From Hymenobacter properus (GTDB lineage Bacteria; Bacteroidota; Bacteroidia; Cytophagales; Hymenobacteraceae), in the NCBI RefSeq assembly GCF_015694735.1, contig NZ_JADQDP010000002.1:248001-312000 (forward strand): a stretch of 64,000 nucleotides of DNA, read 5' to 3'. Positions within the stretch are counted from its first letter, which is position 1. Every line of letters begins with the position of its first letter. The translations under genes and the position numbers were made by a program. The notes under the pieces were generated by a model, which searched no databases, was not told where the DNA came from, and saw only the letters and a program-made list of their open reading frames with translations. Of this stretch, positions 44,756 through 53,117 are shown in pieces.

Positions 44756-45247
44756 ATGCAAACCAAAAATTTCACCCACGTCAACGCCGCCAACCAGCCC
44801 ACCATGGTGGATGTGGGCGCCAAGCCCCCCACCCGCCGCGTGGCCCGCGCCCACTGCCGCGTGGTGCTGGGCGAAGAGTTACTAAGCCGCGTGCAGGCCG
44901 GCGAAATGCCCTCGCACAAAGGCCCGGTCATTCACACGGCGATTCTGGCGGGCATCATGGGCGCCAAAAAAACGGCCGACCTCATTCCCCTCTGCCACCC
45001 GCTGGGCCTGGACGACTGCAGTCTCACCATCGAGCCCGACGGCCCCGACGCCCTGCGCGTGGTGTGCACCGCCGTGGTCACGGGCCGCACCGGCGTGGAA
45101 ATGGAAGCCCTCACCGGCGCCACCGTAGCTGCCCTCACCATTTACGACATGTGCAAAGCCTTTTCGCACGATATCACGATTGATAACGTGCAGCTTATCG
45201 CCAAAACCGGCGGTAAGAAAGATTTCAATCGATTCGAAAATTCGTAG
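44756..45247 (+). CDS. moaC: cyclic pyranopterin monophosphate synthase MoaC
   Basis: A 163-residue MoaC, which together with MoaA converts GTP to cyclic pyranopterin monophosphate, the first Moco intermediate. Signature stretches: FTHVNAANQPTMVDVGAK, KGPVIHTAILAGIMGAKKT, IPLCHPLGLDDC, TGRTGVEMEALTGATVAAL and YDMCKAFSHD. Length and motifs are complete. The mobA-like gene follows after 8 nt, so both are in one operon that ends at the terminator near 46550. Confidence 0.97.
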   Translation: MQTKNFTHVNAANQPTMVDVGAKPPTRRVARAHCRVVLGEELLSRVQAGEMPSHKGPVIHTAILAGIMGAKKTADLIPLCHPLGLDDCSLTIEPDGPDALRVVCTAVVTGRTGVEMEALTGATVAALTIYDMCKAFSHDITIDNVQLIAKTGGKKDFNRFENS

Positions 45248-45255
45248 ATTCCGGC

Positions 45256-46443
45256 ATGGATAGTCTGCCCAGCTCAACCGTAAAACGCTTCAAGCACGCC
45301 GCCCTCACCCGCCCCGATGTGGGCGAATTTGGTCGCCACGAACTCGCCATCCTCGGCGCGCCCTGCGGCGACATTCAGGCGCTCGTAGCCCGGCTGCTGC
45401 CGCATTTGGCCCCCCAATTGCGCATGGCCTATGTGGATGCCGACCACGCCGCCGGCGACGCCGCTGCCGAGGCACCGGCAGCCATCAAAGCCACGCCCTA
45501 CGTGGCCGATAATGGCCTTTCGGCGGAGCTGGTTGATAAAATTACCTATCGCCAGCTCAACCTCACGCGGGTGCTGGACCGCTTCAGCCAGCCCGAGCTG
45601 CTGGCCCACGAAAGCGTGGTGCTGGTGAACGGCAACCACTTCCGCGCCCGCCAGCAGGTCGTCATCGTCGACCCGCGCAAGCCCTTGGATAAGAAGCTCG
45701 ACCGCCTCACCGATGTGCGGCTGATTTTGCTGGCCGAGGGCCAGACCGAGCTGCCCGCCGTGCTCACCGAGCACCTGAGCGCCGGGCTGCTGCCCCCGGT
45801 GCTGCCGCTGGCCGACACGGCCAAAATTGCGGCCTTCCTGCAACAGTGGTACCACATGGCCGTGCCGGTGCTGCGCGCCCTGGTGCTGGCTGGTGGCCGC
45901 AGCGAGCGCATGCAAACCGACAAAGGCGCCCTGCACTACCACGGCCTCGACCAGCGCCAGCACACCGCCGCACTGCTGGCCGAGTTTTGCCCCGACGTGC
46001 GCGTGTCTGTTCGGCCCGACCAGGCGGCCGACCTGCCCGCCGGCCTCAAAGCCCTGCCCGATACTTTTCTGGGCCTGGGGCCACTGGGCGGCATCCTATC
46101 AGCTTTTCAAGCCGACCCCAATGCGGCGTGGCTAGTACTGGCCTGCGACCTGCCCTTCCTGACCCGCGACACGCTGGAATACCTGGTGAGCAACCGGCAG
46201 CCGGCGCGCATGGCCACGTCCTTTCGCAGCCCGTGGGATGATTTTCCGGAGCCCTTGGTCAGCATCTGGGAGCCGCGCAGCTACGGGCAGCTGCTGCGCT
46301 TTCTGGGCATGGGCTATTCCTGCCCGCGCAAGGCGCTGATAAACTCCGATATCGAGCTGCTGGCCCCGCCGGTGCCCGCCGAGCTGCGCAATGTGAACAC
46401 GCCCGAAGAACGGGCCGCCGCCGAGCAGGAACTGGCCCACTGA
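45256..46443 (+). CDS. MobA-type molybdenum cofactor guanylyltransferase with N-terminal MobB-like domain
   Basis: A 395-residue fusion. Residues about 208-395 are MobA: LVLAGGRSERMQTDKGAL (GTP-binding), GLGPLGGILSAF and VLACDLPFLT. MobA attaches GMP to Mo-MPT to make the bis-MGD form used by FdhF-like enzymes. Residues 1-200 resemble MobB in layout: a beta-strand followed by LGAPCGDIQAL where the P-loop would be, then YVDADH; but the GKS/T of a P-loop is absent, so nucleotide binding is doubtful. The gene follows moaC by 8 nt and is followed by an intrinsic terminator. Confidence 0.85.
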   Translation: MDSLPSSTVKRFKHAALTRPDVGEFGRHELAILGAPCGDIQALVARLLPHLAPQLRMAYVDADHAAGDAAAEAPAAIKATPYVADNGLSAELVDKITYRQLNLTRVLDRFSQPELLAHESVVLVNGNHFRARQQVVIVDPRKPLDKKLDRLTDVRLILLAEGQTELPAVLTEHLSAGLLPPVLPLADTAKIAAFLQQWYHMAVPVLRALVLAGGRSERMQTDKGALHYHGLDQRQHTAALLAEFCPDVRVSVRPDQAADLPAGLKALPDTFLGLGPLGGILSAFQADPNAAWLVLACDLPFLTRDTLEYLVSNRQPARMATSFRSPWDDFPEPLVSIWEPRSYGQLLRFLGMGYSCPRKALINSDIELLAPPVPAELRNVNTPEERAAAEQELAH

Positions 46444-46519
46444 TTTTTGAAAAAGGCAGCTAGGCCAGCGCCTGGTATGCCGGGTAGCTCGAAAAAAAGA
46501 TTAGTAATTAACGTTCTGA

Positions 46520-46553
46520 AAGCCTGATTGCCGCCACGGTAGTCAGGCTTTTT
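46520..46553 (+). terminator. intrinsic terminator of moaC-mobA operon
   Basis: AAGCCTGA and TCAGGCTT pair across a 15-nt loop, followed by TTT. It lies 77 nt after the stop of the mobA-like gene. Confidence 0.75.
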
Positions 46554-46663
46554 CGTGCGCGGCGGATGCAATGCGAGAAAGGAAAAGGGCGTTTACGGCG
46601 CAGGTTGGCACACTTTTCGAATTTAGCCGGCCAGCGTTTATTCATTCACTCGCTATTACTATC

Positions 46664-47356
46664 ATGAAAAAAGTCATCATTCCGGCCGCTGCGCTGTTAG
46701 CCTTGGCCGCTGTTTCTTCGGCCCGGGCCCAGGACGTGCGCTTTGGCTTGCGCGCCGGCGCCAACTACTCCAACCTGGCCGGCGACGTCAAAAACGAATC
46801 GACCTATAACAACAAAGTCGGCTTTCTGGGCGGCGTCATGGTGAACGTGCCCGTCACCAGCGACGGCTTCTTCTCGGTGCAGCCCGAAGTGCTGTATTCG
46901 CAGAAAGGGTTTGAGAACAAGCCCACCGAATACACCAACCTGCTCGGCACCAAGCAAAAGCGCGAAGGCCAGGTGAACTACAACTACCTCGATGTGCCGG
47001 TGCTGCTAAAAATCAACGCCGGTGGCTTCATCGCGGAGGTGGGCCCGCAGTACTCCTACCTCATCAGCGCCAACGACGAGACCAAAGTCACCACCACTTC
47101 GGCCCTGAACGGCACGCCCACCACCACCGAGTCGCAGAACAAGCGCGACGTGAGCGGCCTCAACCGCAACGAGCTGGGCTACCTGGCCGGCATCGGCTAC
47201 CAGGCCGACAACGGCTTGAGCCTGAACCTGCGCTACACCGGCGCCTTCAGCGACTTTGTGAAATCCGACAACAGCACCTATTTCAACGGCGACCTGAAAA
47301 ACGCCCGTCACTCGGCCTTTCAGCTCTCGCTCGGCTATTTGATTCCGGCGAAGTAA
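46664..47356 (+). CDS. outer-membrane beta-barrel (PorT-like) protein
   Basis: A 230-residue protein with a signal peptide (MKKVIIPAAALLALAAVSSA, cleavage at ARAQ). The mature part fits the small outer-membrane beta-barrel family of Bacteroidota: FGLRAGANYSNLAG at the start, VQPEVLYSQKGFE, YNYLDVPVLLKIN and a terminal strand FQLSLGYLIPAK. The ATG at 46664 was chosen because the signal peptide begins there; the frame is open for 31 codons upstream. A strong terminator follows. Function unknown. Confidence 0.87.
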   Translation: MKKVIIPAAALLALAAVSSARAQDVRFGLRAGANYSNLAGDVKNESTYNNKVGFLGGVMVNVPVTSDGFFSVQPEVLYSQKGFENKPTEYTNLLGTKQKREGQVNYNYLDVPVLLKINAGGFIAEVGPQYSYLISANDETKVTTTSALNGTPTTTESQNKRDVSGLNRNELGYLAGIGYQADNGLSLNLRYTGAFSDFVKSDNSTYFNGDLKNARHSAFQLSLGYLIPAK

Positions 47357-47371
47357 GGTCTTGATTTAACA

Positions 47372-47411
47372 GCAAAAAGCCCGGTTCCTGCGTAGGAACC
47401 GGGCTTTTTGC
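47372..47411. terminator. bidirectional intrinsic terminator
   Basis: Perfect 18-bp stem with a 4-nt loop: GCAAAAAGCCCGGTTCCT and its complement, with A-run on one side and T-run on the other. It separates the convergent beta-barrel gene and moaE, 12-15 nt from each stop. Confidence 0.95.
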
Positions 47412-47423
47412 TTGTTCAGAGCT

Positions 47424-47846
47424 TTATGGGTGCGCGGCCACCCACTCGGTGCCGTCTTCGTACTCCTCGCGCTTCCAGATGGTCACCACTTGTTTTAGCG
47501 TGTCGATAATGAACTGGCAGGCGGCGAAGCTTTCGGCACGGTGCGGGGTGGCCACGGCCACCACCACGGCCACGTCGCCCAGCTCCAGGGTGCCTTTGCG
47601 GTGTACCACGGCCACTTCCTGCAGCATGGGCCACTTGTCGTAGGCCTGCGCCACCACGTGGCCCAGCTGCGTGAGGGCCATGCTGTCGTAGGATTCGTAG
47701 TGCAGGCGGCGCACGGGCCGGCCGCCCGATTGATTGCGCACCGTGCCGATAAAGGAATTGACCGCCCCGGCCGCGTCGGTTTGCACGGCGGCGAGGGCCG
47801 CGGCAATGTCAATGGGCTGGTCGGTAATGGAAAGGGTAGGGGTCAT
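47424..47846 (-). CDS. moaE: molybdopterin synthase catalytic subunit MoaE
   Basis: A 140-residue MoaE, the large subunit of molybdopterin synthase, which inserts the dithiolene sulfurs using thiocarboxylated MoaD. Motifs: GAVNSFIGTVRNQSGGRPV, LHYESYDSMAL, VVHRKGTLELGD, ACQFIIDTLKQVVTIWKREE (active-site lysines). Complete. It lies downstream of moaD on the same strand, with a 30-nt foldback remnant in the 52-nt gap. Confidence 0.96.
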   Translation of the reverse strand: MTPTLSITDQPIDIAAALAAVQTDAAGAVNSFIGTVRNQSGGRPVRRLHYESYDSMALTQLGHVVAQAYDKWPMLQEVAVVHRKGTLELGDVAVVVAVATPHRAESFAACQFIIDTLKQVVTIWKREEYEDGTEWVAAHP

Positions 47847-47868
47847 GTGTCAGTTGAAATTACATAGA

Positions 47869-47898
47869 ACGTATGCCGAGCGCAGCGAAGCATGACGT
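47869..47898. repeat. family A remnant, copy 10
   Basis: ACGTATGCCGAGCGCAGCGA followed directly by AGCATGACGT: the foot of the left arm joined to the tip of the right arm, with the upper stem and loop missing. It abuts the moaD stop codon (47899-47901). Confidence 0.8.
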
Positions 47899-48141
47899 TT
47901 AGCCGCCGGCCACGGGCGGAATCAACGCAATTTCATCCACGGTGTGCAGCGGCTGGTCGGCGTTGGCGTACTCGTTGTTGACGGCCACGGCGCAGCTGCG
48001 CAGCTCGCCCAGCGCGGGGTACTGGCGGCGCATTTCGGCCAGCAGCTCGCCCACGGTGGCAGGGGCGGGGGCCGGCAGCTCGATGACGGAAGTGCCCACG
48101 ATGTCGCGGGTGATGCCGAAGAGGGCGATTTTTAAGGACAT
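47899..48141 (-). CDS. moaD: molybdopterin synthase sulfur carrier MoaD
   Basis: An 80-residue ubiquitin-fold protein ending in the required GG (ALIPPVAGG), whose terminal glycine becomes a thiocarboxylate. The N-terminus KIALFGITRDIVG and the VAVNNEY and DEIALIPPV segments are typical. No separate moeB is seen in the window; the ThiF/MoeB-rhodanese protein at 1692 could adenylate it. moaE follows on the same strand, and moaA is divergent. Confidence 0.95.
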   Translation of the reverse strand: MSLKIALFGITRDIVGTSVIELPAPAPATVGELLAEMRRQYPALGELRSCAVAVNNEYANADQPLHTVDEIALIPPVAGG

Positions 48142-48265
48142 ATCTTTCGACGTAAACTTGGGCGAAAATCAGCCGCGGGCGGCGCTTTGGGCTGTGGCCT
48201 GAACACCGGCCCGGCGTCCGGGGTTACCACAAGTCGGCAGTCTTACGTACAGCCCGGCAAAATTG

Positions 48266-49312
48266 GTGATAAACGTGCTTCCATCTCTCCTCGCCCCAGC
48301 CGCCCCGGCCCGCCCCACGCTCTACGACCAGCACGGCCGGCCGCTGGAATACCTGCGCCTGGCCGTGACGGACCGCTGCAACCTGCGCTGCTTCTACTGC
48401 ATGCCCGAGGAAGGCATCCGGTACATGCCCAAGCACGAACTGCTGAGCTACGAGGAGATGCTGCGCCTGACGGGCCTCCTGGCCGGGCTGGGCGTGCGCA
48501 AAGTGCGCCTCACCGGCGGCGAGCCCTTCGTGCGGCGCGACCTGGTGCCCTTCATGGAGCAACTAGCCCAGCTGCCTGGCATCGACGACATCAGCCTGAC
48601 CACCAACGGCGTGCTGACGGCACCGCACGTGCCCGCCCTGGCCCGCCTGGGCGTGAAGGCCGTGAACCTCAGCCTCGACACGCTAAACCGCGAGCGGTTC
48701 TTCCAAATCACGCGGCGCGACGAGCTGCCCCGGGTGCTGGAAACCTTTTACGCCCTGCTGGATGCCGGTATTCAGGTCAAAATCAATGCTGTGGTGATGG
48801 ACGGCCGAAACATTGACGACCTCATTCCGTTGGCCGCCCTCAGCCGCGACCTGCCCGTAGACGTGCGATTCATCGAAGAAATGCCCTTCAACGGCGGCAG
48901 CCACGAGGCCGGACCTGCCTCGCTGCCCTGGAACCACCTGCGCATCCGCCAGCACTTGGAAGCGCATTTTGGCGCACTCACGCCCGTGCCCATGGCGGCC
49001 GGTGCCACGGCTTCCGACTACCGCGTGGCCGGCCACCAAGGCCGTGTGGGCATCATTGCCGCGTATTCGCGTACTTTTTGCGGCACCTGCAACCGCCTGC
49101 GCCTCACCGCCGAAGGAGGCATCAAAACCTGCCTCTACGACCAGGGCGTGCTCGATACCCGCGCCCTGCTGCGCGGCGGCAAGTCTGATGAGGAAATTGT
49201 GGCGGCGCTGTCGGCCGCATTCCGTCACCGCGCCGCCAATGGCTTCGAGGCCGAGCGGCAGCGGCCTCTGCACCAGCTCAGCTTCGAGAGCATGGCCACC
49301 ATTGGGGGCTAG
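48266..49312 (+). CDS. moaA: GTP 3',8-cyclase MoaA
   Basis: A radical SAM enzyme of about 348 residues that cyclises GTP in the first Moco step. The N-terminal cluster motif is CNLRCFYC (Cys38, 42, 45 with this start); the C-terminal cluster has FCGTCNRLRLTAEGGIKTC; the essential C-terminal GG is present (SMATIGG). TGGEPFVR and SLDTLN are conserved SAM and GTP site segments. No ATG precedes the conserved region in frame; GTG 48266 is used, but TTG 48263 or GTG 48275 are possible. It is divergent from moaD-moaE with a 124-nt shared upstream region. The hydrolase gene follows by 69 nt. Confidence 0.95.
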   Translation: MINVLPSLLAPAAPARPTLYDQHGRPLEYLRLAVTDRCNLRCFYCMPEEGIRYMPKHELLSYEEMLRLTGLLAGLGVRKVRLTGGEPFVRRDLVPFMEQLAQLPGIDDISLTTNGVLTAPHVPALARLGVKAVNLSLDTLNRERFFQITRRDELPRVLETFYALLDAGIQVKINAVVMDGRNIDDLIPLAALSRDLPVDVRFIEEMPFNGGSHEAGPASLPWNHLRIRQHLEAHFGALTPVPMAAGATASDYRVAGHQGRVGIIAAYSRTFCGTCNRLRLTAEGGIKTCLYDQGVLDTRALLRGGKSDEEIVAALSAAFRHRAANGFEAERQRPLHQLSFESMATIGG

Positions 49313-49381
49313 GAAGCCACGGTCGTTATCTTACCTTGCCTGCTATTGGGGCCGGGGCATTAAAGCCCGGGACCCGCTGCA

Positions 49382-50173
49382 ATGAAAGTTGTTTTTATTA
49401 TCCTGGGCATGCTGGTTGGCCTGTATGTGCTGCTGTGCGCGGTGCTCTATTTTAAGCAGGAAAAGCTGCTATTCTTCCCCAGCCGGCTGCCGGTCGATTA
49501 TCGGTTTCGCTTTCCCGGTAGCTTCGAAGAACGGTGGTTTAAGATGGCCGATGGCACCCGCCTGCACGGCCTGTTATTCCACGCTCCCCACTCCAAAGGG
49601 CTGGTGTTCTACCTGCACGGCAACGGCGGCGACGTGAGCAGCTGGGCCGAGGCCGCGCCCGTGTACACCCGCCTGGGCTATGACGTTTTCTTCCTCGACT
49701 ACCGTGGCTACGGCAAAAGCGAGGGGCGCATTAGCAGCCAGGCGCAGTTGCCGGGCGACGTGCAGACGGTCTACCAACAGCTGCTGCCCGAGTATCCCGA
49801 AAGCCGCACCGTGGTGCTGGGCTACTCTGTGGGCACGGGCCTGGCCACTTGGCTGGCCGCACAGCAGCACCCCAAGCTGCTGATACTACAGGCGCCGTAC
49901 TTCAGCATGCGCGACCTGGCGGCGCGGCTGTACCCATTCGTGCCGGGGTTTCTGGTGCGCTACCCGTTGCCTACCAACGAGTTGATTGGCAAAGTCAAGG
50001 CGCCCGTCGTGCTGTTTCACGGCGACCGGGATGAGGTGATTTATCATCAGTCGTCGCTCCGGCTCAAAGCGTTATTGAAGCCCACCGACCGGTTGGTGCT
50101 GCTGCCCGGCGCGGGCCACAACGGCATGACTGATAATCCTATGTATCAGCGAGAGCTGGCGACTTTGCTATAA
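49382..50173 (+). CDS. membrane-anchored alpha/beta hydrolase
   Basis: A 263-residue alpha/beta hydrolase of the ABHD12/17- or Bem46-like type. Residues about 4-24 form a signal anchor (VFIILGMLVGLYVLLCAVLYF). The catalytic triad is visible: nucleophile Ser in LGYSVGTGLA, Asp in LFHGDRDEVI, His in PGAGHNGM; the oxyanion region is YLHGNGGD. It lacks a lid insertion. The substrate is unknown; esterase or thioesterase activity is common in the family. It follows moaA by 69 nt but probably has nothing to do with Moco. The region behind it is AT-rich. Confidence 0.88.
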   Translation: MKVVFIILGMLVGLYVLLCAVLYFKQEKLLFFPSRLPVDYRFRFPGSFEERWFKMADGTRLHGLLFHAPHSKGLVFYLHGNGGDVSSWAEAAPVYTRLGYDVFFLDYRGYGKSEGRISSQAQLPGDVQTVYQQLLPEYPESRTVVLGYSVGTGLATWLAAQQHPKLLILQAPYFSMRDLAARLYPFVPGFLVRYPLPTNELIGKVKAPVVLFHGDRDEVIYHQSSLRLKALLKPTDRLVLLPGAGHNGMTDNPMYQRELATLL

Positions 50174-50412
50174 GTAAAAAACACGCAGAAAATCGATGTA
50201 AATCCGGAGCTACAAGCAGTCACGTAAGCCTTTCACAAGCATTAGACTTTCTTGTAGTTAACCACGGCCAATTGCATGTTGAGTTAAATGGGTTTTATAA
50301 TTTTAAAAATTATAGTGCAATTTTATTTATTTTAATAAGTAGAAAATAAAGGTGTTAGCATGGTGCAATAACGTATATTTGCTAGTGCTATACAGGGTCG
50401 TAATTATATTCT
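50174..50412 (+). promoter_or_regulatory. AT-rich intergenic region with Bacteroidota -7 box
   Basis: A 239-nt stretch far richer in A and T than the rest of the window, especially 50280-50350, with runs such as TTTTAAAAATTATA. TATATTTG at 50374-50381 matches the TAnnTTTG -7 consensus and lies 31 nt before the hybrid kinase ATG at 50413. No clear TTG -33 box. Confidence 0.6.
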
Positions 50413-52938
50413 ATGTCTGATTTTTACAATTCTACCGTTTTGTCGGCATCTGTTACTCTTCAGACTCAGCTAATGAGCGACACATCTGCCGAATCTTGCC
50501 AGGTAGCCCAGCTGCGTCAGGCCCTGGCCGACGCGCAGGCGGCGTTGCGTTGCGCCGAGCAACGGCTGGCAGACCAGAAGGATTATTACCAGGCGGTGCT
50601 CGACCACCTAAAGGTAAATGTGGCCGTGTTCGACCCTGAGCAACGGTTTCAGGTAGTCAATGCCAAGTCCTTCAGCAACCCCGAGCTGCGGGAATGGGTG
50701 ATTGGCAAAACCAACGACGAATACTGCGAGCACCGCGGCGTGGCGCCCGAAATCGGGGCTACCCGGCGGCGCCTGCTGACCCAGGTGATTGAAACCGGCG
50801 TCGAAACCAGCTGGGAGGAAACCCTAATGACAGACGATGGTCCGTGCCAACTGCTGCGCTACTACGTGCCTGTGCTGGATTCCGACGGGGCCGTACGCAT
50901 GGTGGTGGGCACGGGTACCGACATCACCAAGCGCCGGCTAGCCGAGCAAAAGCTGGAAGAGCAGCGTGAGTTCTTCGAGTTCACGCTCAATCACATACCC
51001 AGCGACATTGGTGTGTTCGACGCTGAAGGCCGCTACTTGTTTGTCAACCAGAGCGGCATCAAAGACCCCGTGAAGCGCGAGTGGGTGATTGGCAAAAACA
51101 ACTTCGAATATTGCGCGCAATACGGCTACCCCCAGGCCCTGGCCGAGGAGCGGCAGGAGCGCCTGCGCGAGGCGTTCCAGGAGCGCCGGCTGGTGACGTT
51201 TGAAGAAACCTTTGACCGGCCCGAGGGCCTGCGGCACCAGTTCCGCTGCCTGCAGCCCGTGTTTCACCCCGACGGCTCGCCGCGCATGCTGGTGGCCTAC
51301 GGCCTCGACATCACCGAGCGGGTGGCCACCGAGCGGGCCCTGCGCCATGCCAAGCTGGCGGCCGAGAGCGCCGTGCGGGCCCGCGAGATTTTCCTGGCCA
51401 ACATGAGCCACGAAATCCGCACGCCCATGAACGCCATCTTGGGCATGAGCCAGCTGCTGGCCAAAACCGAGCTGGCGCCCGACCAGGATAGCTACCGCCA
51501 GGCCATCAGCACCTCGGCCGAGCACCTGCTGGTGATTATCAACGACATTCTGGACCTTTCGAAGCTGGAGGCTGGCAAGATGGCGCTGGAGCAAGTCGGC
51601 TTCACGCCCACGCACCTGCTGGCCGAGATTGAGCAAACCCTGCACTACAAGGCCGAAGAAAAGGGCTTGCGCCTGCTCACGCGGGTGGCCCCGGCCGTGC
51701 CCCGCGTGCTGCTCGGCGACCCCTACCGCATCCGGCAGGTGCTGCTGAACCTGGCCGGCAACGCCATCAAGTTCACCGAAACCGGCTACGTGGCCATTAC
51801 CTGCGACTACCAGCCCGCCGCCGATGGCGACACCGGCGAGGTGGTATTCCGGGTGGCCGATACGGGCATTGGCATCGAACCGGAGTTTGTGCAGCACATT
51901 TTCAGCGAGTTCAGCCAGCAGGACTCGTCGGTGACGCGCAAATTTGGCGGCACGGGCCTGGGCCTGAGCATTTGCCGCAACCTGGTGAAGCTGATGGGCA
52001 GCGACGTGCAGCTGCAGAGCGAGCGCAACAAGGGCACCACCATGGCCTTTGCCCTGCGCCTGCCCGTGGGCACGGCCGAAGACCTAGCCCCTAAAGTGGT
52101 GCTGCCCCCCGACAGCCCGGCCTTCCAGTACCTGCGCAACAAGCAGGTGCTGCTGGTGGAAGACAACCGCTTCAACCGTCAGATTGCCAAAACCTTCCTC
52201 AGCCACGCCCACGTGCAGGTGACTGAGGCCGAGCACGGCGCTATGGCCGTGGAGCTGGCCCAGCACACGCGCTTCGACTTGATTCTGATGGACATTCAGA
52301 TGCCGGTGATGGACGGCTACGCGGCCACCGCGCTGTTGCGCCAACAGTTGGGCCTGGCTACCCCCATTGTGGCCCTCACGGCCAACGCTGTGAAAGGCGA
52401 GCGCGAGAAGTGCCTCTCGGCCGGCATGAACGGCTACCTGGCCAAGCCCTTTAAGGAAGAAGAACTGCTGCGCGTGGTGGGCGACTGGACCCTGACCATG
52501 CCGCTGCCCGCGCTGGAATCTGAGCCCGCGCCGGCCCCCAGCGCGGCCGCCGAGCCCGAAATACTGGCCCCACCGCCCGCCCCGCCAATGGCAGCGGAAG
52601 TAAAGCTTTATTCCATTGCAGACTTGCTGGTGGCCGGCCAGGGCGACCAGGAATTTGTGGCTTTCATGCTCACCACCTTCGTGGAGAGCTGCGAGGAAGC
52701 CGTCCAGAATCTGAACCGCGGCATGCAGGAAGGCGACATCAAGCTGCTGAAAACTACCGCCCACACGCTAAAGCCCGGCGTGGAGCACCTGCACGCCCTG
52801 CACGTGCTGCCGCCCGTGGAGGCGCTGGACCAATGGGAAGGCCCCTTCCAGGCCGAAGCTCTGCAGCCGCTGGTCGATTCCATCACCTTGCTGCTGCGCG
52901 ACGTGGTGACGCAGATAACGCTCGATACCAACGCCTAA
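50413..52938 (+). CDS. PAS-PAS hybrid histidine kinase with receiver and HPt domain
   Basis: An 841-residue soluble phosphorelay protein. A coiled coil (about 25-60) is followed by two PAS domains (about 60-175 and 185-305) which share an unusual motif (EWVIGKTNDEYC in one, EWVIGKNNFEYC in the other) and so look duplicated. HisKA has His333 in ANMSHEIRTPMNAILG; the ATPase domain has NAIKFTETG, DTGIGI and GTGLGLSICRNL. The receiver has Asp627 in LILMDIQMPVMDG. After a Pro/Ala-rich linker comes an HPt domain with His784 in TAHTLKPG. All relay residues are present. No membrane helix. The cognate output regulator is not adjacent. Confidence 0.94.
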   Translation: MSDFYNSTVLSASVTLQTQLMSDTSAESCQVAQLRQALADAQAALRCAEQRLADQKDYYQAVLDHLKVNVAVFDPEQRFQVVNAKSFSNPELREWVIGKTNDEYCEHRGVAPEIGATRRRLLTQVIETGVETSWEETLMTDDGPCQLLRYYVPVLDSDGAVRMVVGTGTDITKRRLAEQKLEEQREFFEFTLNHIPSDIGVFDAEGRYLFVNQSGIKDPVKREWVIGKNNFEYCAQYGYPQALAEERQERLREAFQERRLVTFEETFDRPEGLRHQFRCLQPVFHPDGSPRMLVAYGLDITERVATERALRHAKLAAESAVRAREIFLANMSHEIRTPMNAILGMSQLLAKTELAPDQDSYRQAISTSAEHLLVIINDILDLSKLEAGKMALEQVGFTPTHLLAEIEQTLHYKAEEKGLRLLTRVAPAVPRVLLGDPYRIRQVLLNLAGNAIKFTETGYVAITCDYQPAADGDTGEVVFRVADTGIGIEPEFVQHIFSEFSQQDSSVTRKFGGTGLGLSICRNLVKLMGSDVQLQSERNKGTTMAFALRLPVGTAEDLAPKVVLPPDSPAFQYLRNKQVLLVEDNRFNRQIAKTFLSHAHVQVTEAEHGAMAVELAQHTRFDLILMDIQMPVMDGYAATALLRQQLGLATPIVALTANAVKGEREKCLSAGMNGYLAKPFKEEELLRVVGDWTLTMPLPALESEPAPAPSAAAEPEILAPPPAPPMAAEVKLYSIADLLVAGQGDQEFVAFMLTTFVESCEEAVQNLNRGMQEGDIKLLKTTAHTLKPGVEHLHALHVLPPVEALDQWEGPFQAEALQPLVDSITLLLRDVVTQITLDTNA

Positions 52939-52961
52939 GCAGCGGGCAAAGTCGGCTTTGC

Positions 52962-52990
52962 GGCCCGGTGCACCTTTGGTGTGCCGGGCC
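52962..52990 (+). terminator. hairpin after hybrid kinase
   Basis: GGCCCGGTGCACC-TTT-GGTGTGCCGGGCC, a 13-bp stem with two G-T pairs, 23 nt past the stop. There is no U-run, so it is probably a transcript-end hairpin but not proven. Confidence 0.65.
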
Positions 52991-53117
52991 GTTGGCTGTT
53001 TGGCAGCAGGTATTCCGCAAAACTTATCGGGCGGCTGGGGCGTTTGGGAAACTTAATTTTACGGCACACAACGTGCGGGACGCGGCGCTACAGCGCCGCC
53101 GGTGGGCGGCAAGCAAT

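Noticed and set aside
48142..48265. Moco riboswitch upstream of moaA
   Set aside because: The 124-nt divergent spacer shows no structure that I could match to the known Moco RNA motif.
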